Source: Allomuricauda sp. (GTDB lineage: Bacteria > Bacteroidota > Bacteroidia > Flavobacteriales > Flavobacteriaceae). From it: 64,000 nucleotides of DNA. Under the pieces are notes generated by a model. It saw nothing but the letters and a program-made list of their open reading frames with translations. It did no database searches and was not told where the DNA came from. Shown here in pieces: positions 46,101-54,220 of this stretch. Both the position numbers and the translations under genes were made by a program. Within the stretch, counting starts at the first letter, position 1; each line of letters begins with the position of its first letter. Location: positions 1,054,001-1,118,000 of the forward strand of contig RHLF01000002.1 in NCBI GenBank assembly GCA_003712125.1, in the 5' to 3' direction.

Positions 46101-46302
46101 CCGATTGGCCTTTTTGTTGGTAGACTCCCAACGTGGCGATTACCGTCCGACGGATCAGGCAAAAGAATTTTTTGCTGAAGTTACCCAAGAACTCGATGTT
46201 GAAGTCGCTGCCTTAAAGCGATTGATGGATGAATATGTTTCCAAAATCAATGGGCAAGTCTCTGAAAACGGAATGGAAATGATCTCGATAGGTGAAAAAT
46301 AA
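43150..46302 (+). CDS. large secreted sortilin/BNR-type beta-propeller protein (paralogue 2)
   Basis: 1050 aa from ATG at 43150 (MKSFFYSLLGILLLSAATDL), which gives a clean signal peptide; the longer ORF-track start does not. Same layout as paralogue 1, with repeated Asp boxes (WKTTDAGNTWSC, YKSTDGGDTWTD, ISRDNGANWENI), the shared phrase EGVIWVGSDDGLI and a ~300-residue non-propeller C-terminus with helices (VKKDLDYLKGKKTLKKEIKG). Probably periplasmic or exported. It is followed by a gamma-glutamyltransferase gene and then paralogue 3 on the same strand. Confidence 0.88.
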   Translation: MKSFFYSLLGILLLSAATDLNAQRKKNKSLTTENYSESLYNSIEWRLVGPFRGGRAGTVAGVLNNPNLYYMGTAGGGVWKTTDAGNTWSCISDGYFGGSIGAVAVSEADPNVIYVGEGEQTLRGNVSSGNGIWKSLDAGETWQFIGLEGSEHIARIRIHPTDPNLVYVAAIGNLWKPNETRGVYRSKDGGQNWEKILYESDKAGAGDLILDPNNPRILYAATWEMKRNGYRMDSGGPDSKLYKSTDGGDTWTDISKYSGLPKGPWGIVGITVSPVDSNRVWAIIEAEDGGVFRSDNAGKTWKKINENRALRQRAWYYSRIYADTQNKDKVYVMNVSYGVSTDGGKTFTLKNAPHGDHHDLWIDPNNNNRMVIADDGGAQVSNDGGENWTTYHNQPTAQFYRVTTDNSFPYRIYGAQQDNSTVRIYHRTASSSINESHWEPSAGGESAHLAPDPNNNDIVYGGTFKGYMMRQDHSVNQTRSINVWPDNPAGSGVEVMKYRFNWNFPVKFSIHDNKKLYAGSNYLHVTTNEGQTWKTISPDLTRGLPETIKSSGGPITQDNTGAEFYANLFAINESPLEEGVIWVGSDDGLIHISRDNGANWENITPPSGMSPKLNMINCIDPSPFQKGTAYVAATSYKFGDYTPYLYKTSDYGKTWKLITKGIKNNHYTRAIRSDKVREGLLYAGTEWGMYISFDDGASWTPFQLNLPVTSIRDLHVRDNDLIAATHGRSFWMIDDLTPLHQLSDQMANAESYLYQPDKAYRMHQSGGWGQPNTKLVGENHPNGAIINYYVKNVKDSDKVSLEILEMDGTLIQRFSNTAKPNKLDPSADKTLKVKSGGNRIVWNMRYPGYKTFKGMVFYSSPNIGPKAVPGDYKVRLNYNGQLLEQVLTIIKDPRLPNTPSDYQQQFDFLMAVRDQVSRANTAIIDIRTVKKDLDYLKGKKTLKKEIKGMISEFESKLDVIENNIHMTKNQSYQDPLNYGIRINNRLAFLLVDSQRGDYRPTDQAKEFFAEVTQELDVEVAALKRLMDEYVSKINGQVSENGMEMISIGEK

Positions 46303-46353
46303 TCAAAATAGCCTTGTACCTTCTTTTCAATGTCAACTGTTATCCAAATTAAC

Positions 46354-46372
46354 CCAATCCCTTTCGGATTGG
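46354..46372. repeat. hairpin between propeller 2 and gamma-glutamyltransferase genes
   Basis: CCAATCC-CTTTC-GGATTGG, a 7-bp stem. There is no T-run after it, so it is not a standard terminator; it could be an attenuator-like or mRNA-processing hairpin. Confidence 0.4.
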
Positions 46373-46385
46373 TAAACCTTAACTA

Positions 46386-48089
46386 ATGAACCAAAAATTT
46401 CGAATCGCGTTTTTATTCACCCTTGTTATTTCCTTGCCGGTTGCCATGGCACAAGACCGTATTACAGGAGAGGCCTTCGCCACTCGTTCCGTAGTTTTAG
46501 GACAAAACGGTATGGTGGCAACGAGTCATCCTTTGGCGACTCAAATTGGGCTCGATGTACTTAAAGATGGTGGCAGTGCCATTGATGCAGCTATTGCGGC
46601 AAACGCCGCCCTGGGACTCATGGAACCTACGGGTTGTGGTATCGGTGGAGATCTCTTTGCGATTGTTTGGGATGGCGAAACCAAGAAATTGTACGGTCTA
46701 AACGCCAGCGGCCGTTCACCCCAAAATTTGAGTTTGTCCTATTTTGAAAAGAAGGGCATGCAAAAAATTCCCTCCCATGGTCCATTGCCGGTAAGTGTGC
46801 CAGGTGCTGTTGATGGTTGGTTTGAATTGCATGGAAAATTTGGATCCAAACCAATGACCGAAATATTGGCCCCTGCGATTGCCTATGCAGAAAACGGATT
46901 TCCCTTAACAGAACTTATTGCATGGTACATGCATCGAACGGTACCTTTTTTTGAATCAAAGGGGTTTCCCAATATTGCGGACACCTACAAATCCCAAAAT
47001 GGAGGGAAACTGCCGATGGAGGGCGAAATTTATAAGAACCCCTATTTGGCGAATACCTATCGAAAAATTGCCGCAGGCGGACGTGATGCTTTTTACAAAG
47101 GCGATATTGCAAAAACCATTGGTCGATTCATTCAAGGCCAGGGTGGTTTTTTATCAGCCAAAGACTTGGCAGACCACAGCTCAGAATGGGTAGAACCGGT
47201 TTCTGTGAATTACCGGGGCTATGATGTTTGGGAATTGCCTCCTAATGGTCAGGGTATTGCGGCCCTGCAAATGTTGCAATTATTGGAGGGTTATGATTTT
47301 TCCAAAATAAAATTCGGCAGTGCTGAGCACCTGCACCTATTTACCGAAGCCAAAAAATTAGCGTTTGAAGATCGGGCCAAGTATTATGCCGATATGGACT
47401 TTTTTGATGTGCCAGTCGAAGAGTTGCTGTCAGACACCTACGCCCAAGAACGGAGAAAATTAATCGGGGAACGAGCCGGAACCTATAATGCGGGGGAAAT
47501 ATCAGCAGGGGAAACCATCTATATGACCGTGGCAGATGGCAAGGGCACCATGATTTCTTTGATACAAAGTAATTATCGGGGTATGGGATCGGGCATGGCA
47601 CCGCCGAAACTAGGTTTTATGTTACAAGACCGAGGCGAACTGTTCAGTTTGAAACGAGGGCAGGCCAATACTTTTGAACCCGGCAAAAGACCTTTCCATA
47701 CGATTATTCCGGCATTTATCACCAAAGATGGGAAGCCCTATGTTAGTTTTGGTGTCATGGGAGGAGACTTTCAGCCCATGGGCCATACCCAAATCGTGAT
47801 GAACCTCATCGATTTTGGTATGAACCTGCAAGAAGCTGGCGATGCCCCAAGATGGGACCATACAGGAGGTGCAAGTCCGATGGGAAGAACCACAGAAAAT
47901 ACGGGAATGATACGAACAGAATCTGGTATCCCCTATGCCACGATCCGCGAACTAATGGACAAAGGTCATCGCATGGGAACCGCTAGAGGCGTTTATGGCG
48001 GGTATCAAGCCATATTATGGGATGATGAAAATAAAGTATACCATGGTGCTTCTGAAAGTCGTAAGGACGGACAGGCAGCAGGATATTAA
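46386..48089 (+). CDS. ggt: gamma-glutamyltransferase
   Basis: 567 aa. Signal peptide MNQKFRIAFLFTLVISLPVAMAQ, then the Ntn-hydrolase fold of GGT: GGSAIDAAIAANAALGLMEP, the GCGIGGDLFAIV segment and the autocleavage nucleophile Thr377 in SAGETIYMTVADG, followed by SNYRGMGSGM and the small subunit (~190 aa). The proenzyme is cleaved before Thr377 into large and small subunits. It transfers or hydrolyses gamma-glutamyl groups from glutathione or gamma-glutamyl peptides in the periplasm. It sits between two propeller genes, suggesting shared use in peptide scavenging. Confidence 0.93.
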   Translation: MNQKFRIAFLFTLVISLPVAMAQDRITGEAFATRSVVLGQNGMVATSHPLATQIGLDVLKDGGSAIDAAIAANAALGLMEPTGCGIGGDLFAIVWDGETKKLYGLNASGRSPQNLSLSYFEKKGMQKIPSHGPLPVSVPGAVDGWFELHGKFGSKPMTEILAPAIAYAENGFPLTELIAWYMHRTVPFFESKGFPNIADTYKSQNGGKLPMEGEIYKNPYLANTYRKIAAGGRDAFYKGDIAKTIGRFIQGQGGFLSAKDLADHSSEWVEPVSVNYRGYDVWELPPNGQGIAALQMLQLLEGYDFSKIKFGSAEHLHLFTEAKKLAFEDRAKYYADMDFFDVPVEELLSDTYAQERRKLIGERAGTYNAGEISAGETIYMTVADGKGTMISLIQSNYRGMGSGMAPPKLGFMLQDRGELFSLKRGQANTFEPGKRPFHTIIPAFITKDGKPYVSFGVMGGDFQPMGHTQIVMNLIDFGMNLQEAGDAPRWDHTGGASPMGRTTENTGMIRTESGIPYATIRELMDKGHRMGTARGVYGGYQAILWDDENKVYHGASESRKDGQAAGY

Positions 48090-48120
48090 AACACAAACTA
48101 ATCTAATACCAATCTTAAAA

Positions 48121-51100
48121 ATGAATTCAATTCAAAAACTCACTTTTTTATTGGGCATACTTGCAGTGGTGATTATCCCAGTGCAAGCCCAAAAAATGAA
48201 TGATGACACTTTCAAAGGCCTAAAACTTCGGAATATTGGACCAGCATTCACCTCTGGGCGAATAGCCGATATCGCCATTCATCCAACTAATGAAAATGTA
48301 TGGTATATCGCTGTTGGATCTGGTGGTGTTTGGAAAACTGTTAATTCAGGAACCACCTGGAAGCCCATTTTTGATGATCAAACATCGTTCTCGATCGGTA
48401 CCATTACCATTGATCCCAGCAATCCACATACGATTTGGGTTGGTACCGGCGAAAATGTAGGAGGGCGACACGTGGCATTTGGAGATGGTATCTACGTTAG
48501 TCATGACGATGGGGCTTCCTGGAAAAATATGGGCCTAAAAAACTCTGAACACCTTTCCAAAATAGTAGTTCATCCCGAAGACTCGAAAACCATATGGGCC
48601 GTTTCCCAAGGTCCACTATGGACGTCCGGTGGTGAGCGTGGTGTTTATAAATCAACAGATGGCGGAAACAGTTGGAAGCGAACCCTGGGAGATGACGCAT
48701 GGGTCGGCGCAACAGATTTGGTTATGGATCCACGAAATCCAGATGTACTGTATGCCGCAACTTGGCAGCGTCACCGCACAGTGGCGGGGTATTTAGGTGG
48801 CGGACCCGGTTCGGGGTTGCACAAAAGCACCGACGGCGGTGAAACTTGGAAAAAACTAACCAAGGGTATTCCTAAATCCAACCTGGGTAAAATTGGTTTG
48901 GCGATATCGCCTTTCAACCCAGATGTTGTTTACGCTGCCATTGAATTAGATAGAAAAAAAGGAGGCCTTTTTATGACCACCAACCGAGGTGCATCATGGT
49001 CCAAACAGTCTGATGCGGTTTCTGGAGGCACGGGACCTCATTATTATCAAGAATTGTATGCGTCACCACATCATGAGGGAAAATTGTTTTTGATGAACAA
49101 TTACGTACAAATTTCAGATGACCATGGAAAGACCTTTTACACCATGAATGAGAGGAATAAACATGTAGATAGCCACGCAATGGCTTTTAAAACCTCGGAT
49201 CCCAACTATGTGCTTTTTGGAACTGATGGCGGGTTATATGAAAGCTTTGATTTGACCAAAAGTTGGAAATACGTGAGAAATCTACCCATTACCCAATACT
49301 TTAAAGTCGCCGTAGATGATTCAAAACCTTTTTATAAAATCTATGGGGGAACCCAAGATAACGGTTCCCATGGGGGGCCATCACAGACGACCAGCTCTGA
49401 CGGTATTACCAATTCTGACTGGTGGAAAACCTTGGGTGCCGATGGGCATCAATCCGCTATCGAACCGGGAAATCCAGATATCACCTATGGTGAATTCCAA
49501 CAAGGTGTGCTTTGGCGCGTAGATCAGACCACAAGGGAGACCGTTTTTATTCAACCACAGGCCCGAGCGGGAGATCCTTACGAACGCTTTAATTGGGATG
49601 CTCCTATTCTAGTGAGTCCGCACAATCCAAAACGCTTGTACTTTGCATCACAACGTGTTTGGCGATCTGAAAATAGGGGTGATGATTGGACGCCGATTTC
49701 AAAAGACCTCACCCTAAATCAGGATCGTATTACATTTCCTTATTATGGCAAACAGCAAAGCTGGGATAATGCTTGGGATGTAGGGGCCATGTCTAACTAC
49801 AATACAATTACCTCATTGGCTGAATCACCAAAACAAGAAGGTTTGGTATATGCCGGCACAGATGATGGAATTATTCAGACCACTGAAGACGGTGGACAAA
49901 CCTGGCGTAAAACAACGTTGAGCTCCGTCAAGGGGTTGGGCTACGTTCCTTTTGTAAATGATGTACGGGCTGATTTATTCGACGCCAATACGGTTTTTGC
50001 GGCAGTAGATAATCACAAGTACGGTGATTACAAACCCTATATTTTGAAAAGCACCGATAAAGGAAAAAACTGGACCTTGATCAATGGCGATTTGCCAGAG
50101 CGCTTGTTGGTATGGCGATTGGTACAGGACCATGTGAACAAAGATTTATTATTTGCGGCCACGGAGTATGGTATTTACTTTACCTATAATGCAGGAGTAA
50201 ATTGGATCAAACTCAAAGGAGGTGTGCCGACGATTTCGTTTCGAGACATTACCATACAGCGTAGAGAAAATGATCTTGTGGGTGCTTCTTTTGGAAGAGG
50301 CTTCTTCATTTTAGACGACATTACGCCGCTGCGCAACTTTGAATCGTCCATGCTTACAAAAGAAGCCACGATGTTCCCTATCAAGGATGCCTATTGGTAC
50401 CGTGAATACAGTCGTGTGGGAAGCCAGGGAGATGCCCGCTATATTGCTAAAAATGCACCTTTCGGGGCGAGATTTACCTATTTCTTGGCTGACAAGGTGA
50501 AGTCATTGAAAGACATCCGCAAGAAAAAGGAAAAAACCAATACCGATTTTCCTGGTTGGGAGGCCTTGGAAAAAGAAAAGAACCAAGAGGGTCCCGAAAT
50601 TCTTTTGGTGATCAAGGATGCAAATGGAAATCTTGTGAATACCGTTAAGGGTTCCAATAAAAAAGGGTTCAACCGTGCCAGTTGGGGCTTGAACTACCCG
50701 AATAAAAGGGGTGAACGGTTGAGGGCTCAAGGAGAAGGCAGAGGATTTGGTCGGGGTCGCATCTTAGCCACACCGGGCAGGTATACCGTAACTTTAGTGA
50801 AACGCGTAGACGGTGTTACCACAACATTGCAGGGACCTATGGAATTCAATGTTGTACCTATGTATGACGGCGCTTTGCCACGCAAGTCTTTTGATGAAAT
50901 GAATCAATTTAGAGAAGAAGTGGTGGCCTTTCAACAAGATTTGACTGCCACCAATTTGGCCATGGCAAATCAGATGCAGAAAATTGATGCCATGAAACGG
51001 GCCGGCAATAAAACCACTGCACCAAATGATGCTTTACTTCAAGATATCAATGCGGCCCGACTGAATTTGTTGGCGGTACAAAAAGAATTAAGGGGTGATG

Positions 51101-51354
51101 CTGTCAAGGGTGAAATAGGAGAACGCTCCAACCCTACCCCTAATGATGGCAATCGTATCGCGTTCAGCGCCCTATCCAATACCTACGGGCCCACGGGCAA
51201 TCATAAGGCATCCTTGAATCGAGCAAAAAATCAGTTGCAGCAGGTAAAAGGAAAACTAAAAAATCTTATGGACAATACGCTTCCTGGTCTTGAAAGAAGG
51301 CTACAACAGGCTGGAGCCCCTTGGATTGAAGGTCAGGGATTAATTAAAAATTAA
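48121..51354 (+). CDS. large secreted sortilin/BNR-type beta-propeller protein (paralogue 3)
   Basis: 1077 aa from ATG at 48121 (MNSIQKLTFLLGILAVVIIP); the ORF-track start overlaps the ggt gene and lacks a signal peptide. Asp boxes include YKSTDGGNSWKR, HKSTDGGETWKK and TTEDGGQTWRKT, with the shared GLVYAGTDDGII phrase. The C-terminal part has a long helical segment (QQDLTATNLAMANQMQKIDA) and a Gly/Arg-rich stretch (RGERLRAQGEGRGFGRGR). Same family as paralogues 1 and 2, and 31 nt downstream of ggt, so probably one operon. Closed by a strong terminator. Confidence 0.88.
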   Translation: MNSIQKLTFLLGILAVVIIPVQAQKMNDDTFKGLKLRNIGPAFTSGRIADIAIHPTNENVWYIAVGSGGVWKTVNSGTTWKPIFDDQTSFSIGTITIDPSNPHTIWVGTGENVGGRHVAFGDGIYVSHDDGASWKNMGLKNSEHLSKIVVHPEDSKTIWAVSQGPLWTSGGERGVYKSTDGGNSWKRTLGDDAWVGATDLVMDPRNPDVLYAATWQRHRTVAGYLGGGPGSGLHKSTDGGETWKKLTKGIPKSNLGKIGLAISPFNPDVVYAAIELDRKKGGLFMTTNRGASWSKQSDAVSGGTGPHYYQELYASPHHEGKLFLMNNYVQISDDHGKTFYTMNERNKHVDSHAMAFKTSDPNYVLFGTDGGLYESFDLTKSWKYVRNLPITQYFKVAVDDSKPFYKIYGGTQDNGSHGGPSQTTSSDGITNSDWWKTLGADGHQSAIEPGNPDITYGEFQQGVLWRVDQTTRETVFIQPQARAGDPYERFNWDAPILVSPHNPKRLYFASQRVWRSENRGDDWTPISKDLTLNQDRITFPYYGKQQSWDNAWDVGAMSNYNTITSLAESPKQEGLVYAGTDDGIIQTTEDGGQTWRKTTLSSVKGLGYVPFVNDVRADLFDANTVFAAVDNHKYGDYKPYILKSTDKGKNWTLINGDLPERLLVWRLVQDHVNKDLLFAATEYGIYFTYNAGVNWIKLKGGVPTISFRDITIQRRENDLVGASFGRGFFILDDITPLRNFESSMLTKEATMFPIKDAYWYREYSRVGSQGDARYIAKNAPFGARFTYFLADKVKSLKDIRKKKEKTNTDFPGWEALEKEKNQEGPEILLVIKDANGNLVNTVKGSNKKGFNRASWGLNYPNKRGERLRAQGEGRGFGRGRILATPGRYTVTLVKRVDGVTTTLQGPMEFNVVPMYDGALPRKSFDEMNQFREEVVAFQQDLTATNLAMANQMQKIDAMKRAGNKTTAPNDALLQDINAARLNLLAVQKELRGDAVKGEIGERSNPTPNDGNRIAFSALSNTYGPTGNHKASLNRAKNQLQQVKGKLKNLMDNTLPGLERRLQQAGAPWIEGQGLIKN

Positions 51355-51374
51355 TCATCCTGAAGGAATATATT

Positions 51375-51407
51375 AAAAGTGACTATGGCTCCATAGTCAC
51401 TTTTTTT
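51375..51407 (+). terminator. rho-independent terminator after propeller paralogue 3
   Basis: AAAGTGACTATGG-CT-CCATAGTCACTTTTTTT: a 13-bp near-perfect stem with tight loop, then a run of T. It ends the propeller/ggt operon 18 nt before the next operator. Confidence 0.93.
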
Positions 51408-51424
51408 CTCTTCCATAAATCATC

Positions 51425-51445
51425 AAATGCAACTTGGTTGCATTT
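51425..51445. promoter_or_regulatory. predicted Zur operator (core palindrome) before the COG0523 GTPase gene
   Basis: AAATGCAAC-TTG-GTTGCATTT: 9-bp arms that are exact reverse complements with a 3-nt centre. The same core occurs at 63113-63133 in the zinc gene cluster. It overlaps the -33 element of the promoter below, so binding would block RNA polymerase. Assigning Zur is inference from the genes it controls. Confidence 0.7.
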
Positions 51446-51467
51446 ACTCAATTTTGTTTTATTTTTA
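51438..51467 (+). promoter_or_regulatory. promoter of the COG0523 / DinB-like / LCIB-like operon
   Basis: TTG (51438-51440, inside the operator), 19-bp spacer, TATTTTTA (51460-51467), close to TTG-N19-TAnnTTTG. The start codon at 51508 is ~40 nt downstream. Confidence 0.55.
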
Positions 51468-51507
51468 CGCCTGTTTAATGCATAAAGCAGCTGTCTAAAA
51501 ATACTAC

Positions 51508-52731
51508 ATGACTCTCGAGAAAAAATTACCCGTAACGGTTTTAAGCGGATTTCTGGGCGCCGGAAAAACTACACTTCTCAATCATATACTTCATAACAAA
51601 GAAGGTCTAAAAGTGGCCGTTATTGTTAATGATATGAGCGAGGTGAATGTTGATGCCGCCTTGGTGCAAAGTGAAAACACCTTATCGCGTACCGACGAAA
51701 AACTGGTAGAGATGAGCAATGGCTGTATTTGTTGTACCCTGAGAGAAGATTTAATGATTGAGGTAGAACGGTTGGCCAAAGAAAACCGATTTGATTATTT
51801 GCTTATTGAAAGTACAGGAATCAGCGAACCAGTGCCAGTGGCGCAAACCTTCTCCTTTGTTGATGAAGAAAACAATATTGATCTTTCCCGATTTAGTTAT
51901 GTAGACACTATGGTCACTGTTGTAGATGCCTTTAATTTCTTCAAGGATTTTGGCAGCCCAGAAACCTTGATGGATCGCGAACTCACCGATATGGAAGGGG
52001 ACTATCGAACCATTGTCAACTTGCTCACCGATCAAATCGAATTCGCCAATGTCATTGTATTGAATAAAACAGATTTGGTTTCCAAAGATTCTTTGGCCAT
52101 GTTAAAGACCATAGTAAAAAAATTAAACCCTACAGCTCAAATTGTCGAATCTGAATTCAGTAAAGTTGATCCAAGTGCCATTTTGCACACAGGCCTCTTT
52201 AATTTTGAAGAAGCCGAACAAAGTGCAGGTTGGATTGAAGAATTGAATAAGGAAGAACACACCCCTGAAACTGAGGAATATGGTATAAGTTCTTTTGTAT
52301 ATCGTAGTAAAAAGCCGTTTGACCCAATACGGTTTTGGAGTTATGTACAGCAAAAATTTCCACATACCATCATTCGAAGCAAAGGACTGTTTTGGCTAGC
52401 CTCACGCCCTGAACAGGCCTTGGTTTGGGGCCAGGCAGGAGGCTCCCTTAGGGCTGACAGCGCCGGAGTGTGGTGGTCAAGTATGCCTTTTCAGAAAAGG
52501 ACCCAATTTATGGCCTTCTTAGAAAACCAAGAACATATTGAAAAGGATTGGGACCCCACTTTTGGAGATCGGAAAAATGAAATTGTTTTTATTGGTCAAG
52601 ACATGGATGAGCAAAACATTCGAAAGCATTTGGATTCCTGTTTGGCAACCGATAGTGAAATTGAATCCAACCACTGGAAAGAAGGCTATAATGATCAATG
52701 GCCTGTGGAACGGGCTTACGCATTGGAATAA
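51508..52731 (+). CDS. COG0523 (CobW/ZNG1-type) metallochaperone GTPase
   Basis: 407 aa. G3E GTPase with Walker [12 protein letters not shown], the COG0523 metal motif NGCICC (Cys73, 75, 76), Walker B-like ESTGISEP and guanine-specificity NKTDL; a CobW C-terminal domain follows ([15 protein letters not shown]). COG0523 proteins under Zur control (YciC, ZigA, ZagA types) move zinc to client enzymes when it is scarce; eukaryotic ZNG1 does so for methionine aminopeptidase. A Zur-like palindrome covers this gene's promoter. Downstream metalloenzyme-like genes are its possible clients. Confidence 0.9.
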   Translation: MTLEKKLPVTVLSGFLGAGKTTLLNHILHNKEGLKVAVIVNDMSEVNVDAALVQSENTLSRTDEKLVEMSNGCICCTLREDLMIEVERLAKENRFDYLLIESTGISEPVPVAQTFSFVDEENNIDLSRFSYVDTMVTVVDAFNFFKDFGSPETLMDRELTDMEGDYRTIVNLLTDQIEFANVIVLNKTDLVSKDSLAMLKTIVKKLNPTAQIVESEFSKVDPSAILHTGLFNFEEAEQSAGWIEELNKEEHTPETEEYGISSFVYRSKKPFDPIRFWSYVQQKFPHTIIRSKGLFWLASRPEQALVWGQAGGSLRADSAGVWWSSMPFQKRTQFMAFLENQEHIEKDWDPTFGDRKNEIVFIGQDMDEQNIRKHLDSCLATDSEIESNHWKEGYNDQWPVERAYALE

Positions 52732-52739
52732 TTAATGAA

Positions 52740-53333
52740 ATGAAAAGAACACGTTTTGTACAAAATCTTTTGGGAATTGGGCTACTCTCGGTAGTGGGCT
52801 GTCGAATGGGCGATGATAAAAAAGAAACATCTTCGAATCTCGTTCACACAGATACAAATAAAACCAAAGAAATTGCTGATGGGCTACGAAGAGAACTTAT
52901 TGAAGCGTGGCATCAATCGGAAAAAATGACCATGATCAATGTACAACAGATGCCCACTGAATATTTCACCTATAAATATACCGAAGAGGCCATGACTTTC
53001 TCTGAGCAATGGCGCCATTGTGTTATTTATACCTGCGGTCAGTTGGCCGGGAGAGCAGGAATCAAAAACCCCTATGAGAATATCAAACTTCCCGTACAAA
53101 TGCCTAAAGAGGATGTCATCACGGAATTAAAAAATATGTATGCCCATGTCCGAAAATCAATTAAAGAACTGTCCGATGAAAAGCTCTTTTCCGACTGCGA
53201 TTTTGCCGGTGCAACTATTCCGGTTTGGCGTCTATTTTATGCTATGGAAAATCATATTATTCACCATCGCGGTCAATGTGTGGTGTATTTGCGCTTAAAT
53301 GAAGTGGTTCCTAAAGGGTACTATGGATGGTAA
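52740..53333 (+). CDS. DinB-like lipoprotein
   Basis: 197 aa from ATG at 52740 (MKRTRFVQNLLGIGLLSVVG), 8 nt after the GTPase stop. Lipoprotein signal with lipobox VVGC (Cys21). The mature protein is a DinB-like four-helix bundle with histidines placed as in the family: SEQWRHCVIYT for the first ligand and MENHIIHHRGQCVVY for the others. It would be lipid-anchored in the envelope, unlike the cytoplasmic DinB protein at 12925. A metal-binding protein directly after a COG0523 gene makes it a possible zinc client or zinc carrier. Its function is unknown. Confidence 0.75.
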   Translation: MKRTRFVQNLLGIGLLSVVGCRMGDDKKETSSNLVHTDTNKTKEIADGLRRELIEAWHQSEKMTMINVQQMPTEYFTYKYTEEAMTFSEQWRHCVIYTCGQLAGRAGIKNPYENIKLPVQMPKEDVITELKNMYAHVRKSIKELSDEKLFSDCDFAGATIPVWRLFYAMENHIIHHRGQCVVYLRLNEVVPKGYYGW

Positions 53334-53380
53334 TGACCTATTTGAAAGTTTTAATCTGAAATAAATATTTAAATCATACA

Positions 53381-54097
53381 ATGATGCTACAAAAAAAATT
53401 TGATGAAATTGTTAAAACGCATTTTCCCAATGCAATGGATGCCAAGGACACCTCAATACATTACCTAGGAAAAATGCAATTAGAACATGGCATAGATGTC
53501 TCCAAGGCGTTAATGGCCACATCAGTATGTTCGGACGATATTAACGTGCCTTCCACTACATTTTTTAATGTTTTGTTCGGACCCTTTGTAATGGGAGGTC
53601 TCGGAGGTATCCCTTTTGTTGGTCAAACCGGGATGACGGCCTTCGCCCACCATATTCCAGATGACGGAAGTGCATTTTTCTTTTATGGGCCTCATATAGG
53701 TGTTACATCTGATGGGGAATTGGGTAAAATGTACAGACCGGGCCAAGAAAACAAAGGAAATTCCTGTGGGGCCCTAATGCTGGCTTTAAGTAGATTTCAA
53801 GATGGGTCTTATAAACCTGTTTTGCACGATGATGATTATCAACAGATGAAGTTAGAGCAGAGCCTTATTTCACAAAGGGAGGACATAATAAATAGTGAAA
53901 ACCCGCAAAAGGCAATTACCGAGGCCACGTATGAAATCATTGATAAAAAAATACATGAATATATCAAAACATGTAAAAGTGAGTTTCCGGTAGATAAAGT
54001 TGCTCTTTTGGGTGGTATCATTATAAATACAGATCCAGGAACAGATGATTATTTTGATGCCAGAAACTTCGAAATTATTGACATAAATACCCTTTAG
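53381..54097 (+). CDS. LCIB-like beta-carbonic anhydrase
   Basis: 238 aa (ATG at 53381 or 53384). The core strongly resembles the limiting-CO2-inducible protein B family: TSVCSDDI (Cys50, Asp52/53), PFVMGGLGGIPFVGQTGMTA, AHHIPDDGSAFFFYGPHIG (His105) and GNSCGALM (Cys129). LCIB-family proteins are zinc beta-carbonic anhydrases using Cys-His-Cys ligands plus an Asp/Arg dyad, first known from algal CO2 concentration and also found in bacteria. The family call is from motif memory. It follows the DinB-like gene by 47 nt with no clear terminator, so it may share the zinc-controlled transcript. Confidence 0.78.
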   Translation: MMLQKKFDEIVKTHFPNAMDAKDTSIHYLGKMQLEHGIDVSKALMATSVCSDDINVPSTTFFNVLFGPFVMGGLGGIPFVGQTGMTAFAHHIPDDGSAFFFYGPHIGVTSDGELGKMYRPGQENKGNSCGALMLALSRFQDGSYKPVLHDDDYQQMKLEQSLISQREDIINSENPQKAITEATYEIIDKKIHEYIKTCKSEFPVDKVALLGGIIINTDPGTDDYFDARNFEIIDINTL

Positions 54098-54138
54098 CAA
54101 ACAGATCAACTTGCAGCCCAGAAAGCTAAAACATCTAG

Positions 54139-54172
54139 AACCCACTTCTAAAATAAGCTTTGGAGGTGGGTT
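54139..54172 (+). terminator. weak hairpin after the LCIB-like gene
   Basis: AACCCAC (54139-54145) pairs with GTGGGTT (54166-54172), with partial inner pairing; only a short T stretch follows. A weak or partial terminator at best. Confidence 0.35.
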
Positions 54173-54220
54173 TGGAGCAACTCTATATAGTAAGGTGATT
54201 TGTTATCACAATGTTAGCCT

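Noticed and set aside
54195-54209. GTGAT-TTGTT-ATCAC, CRP-site-like inverted repeat before the 54221 gene
   Set aside because: The spacing between half-sites is 7, not 6, nt and the arms are short; no CRP-type regulator gene is in the window.
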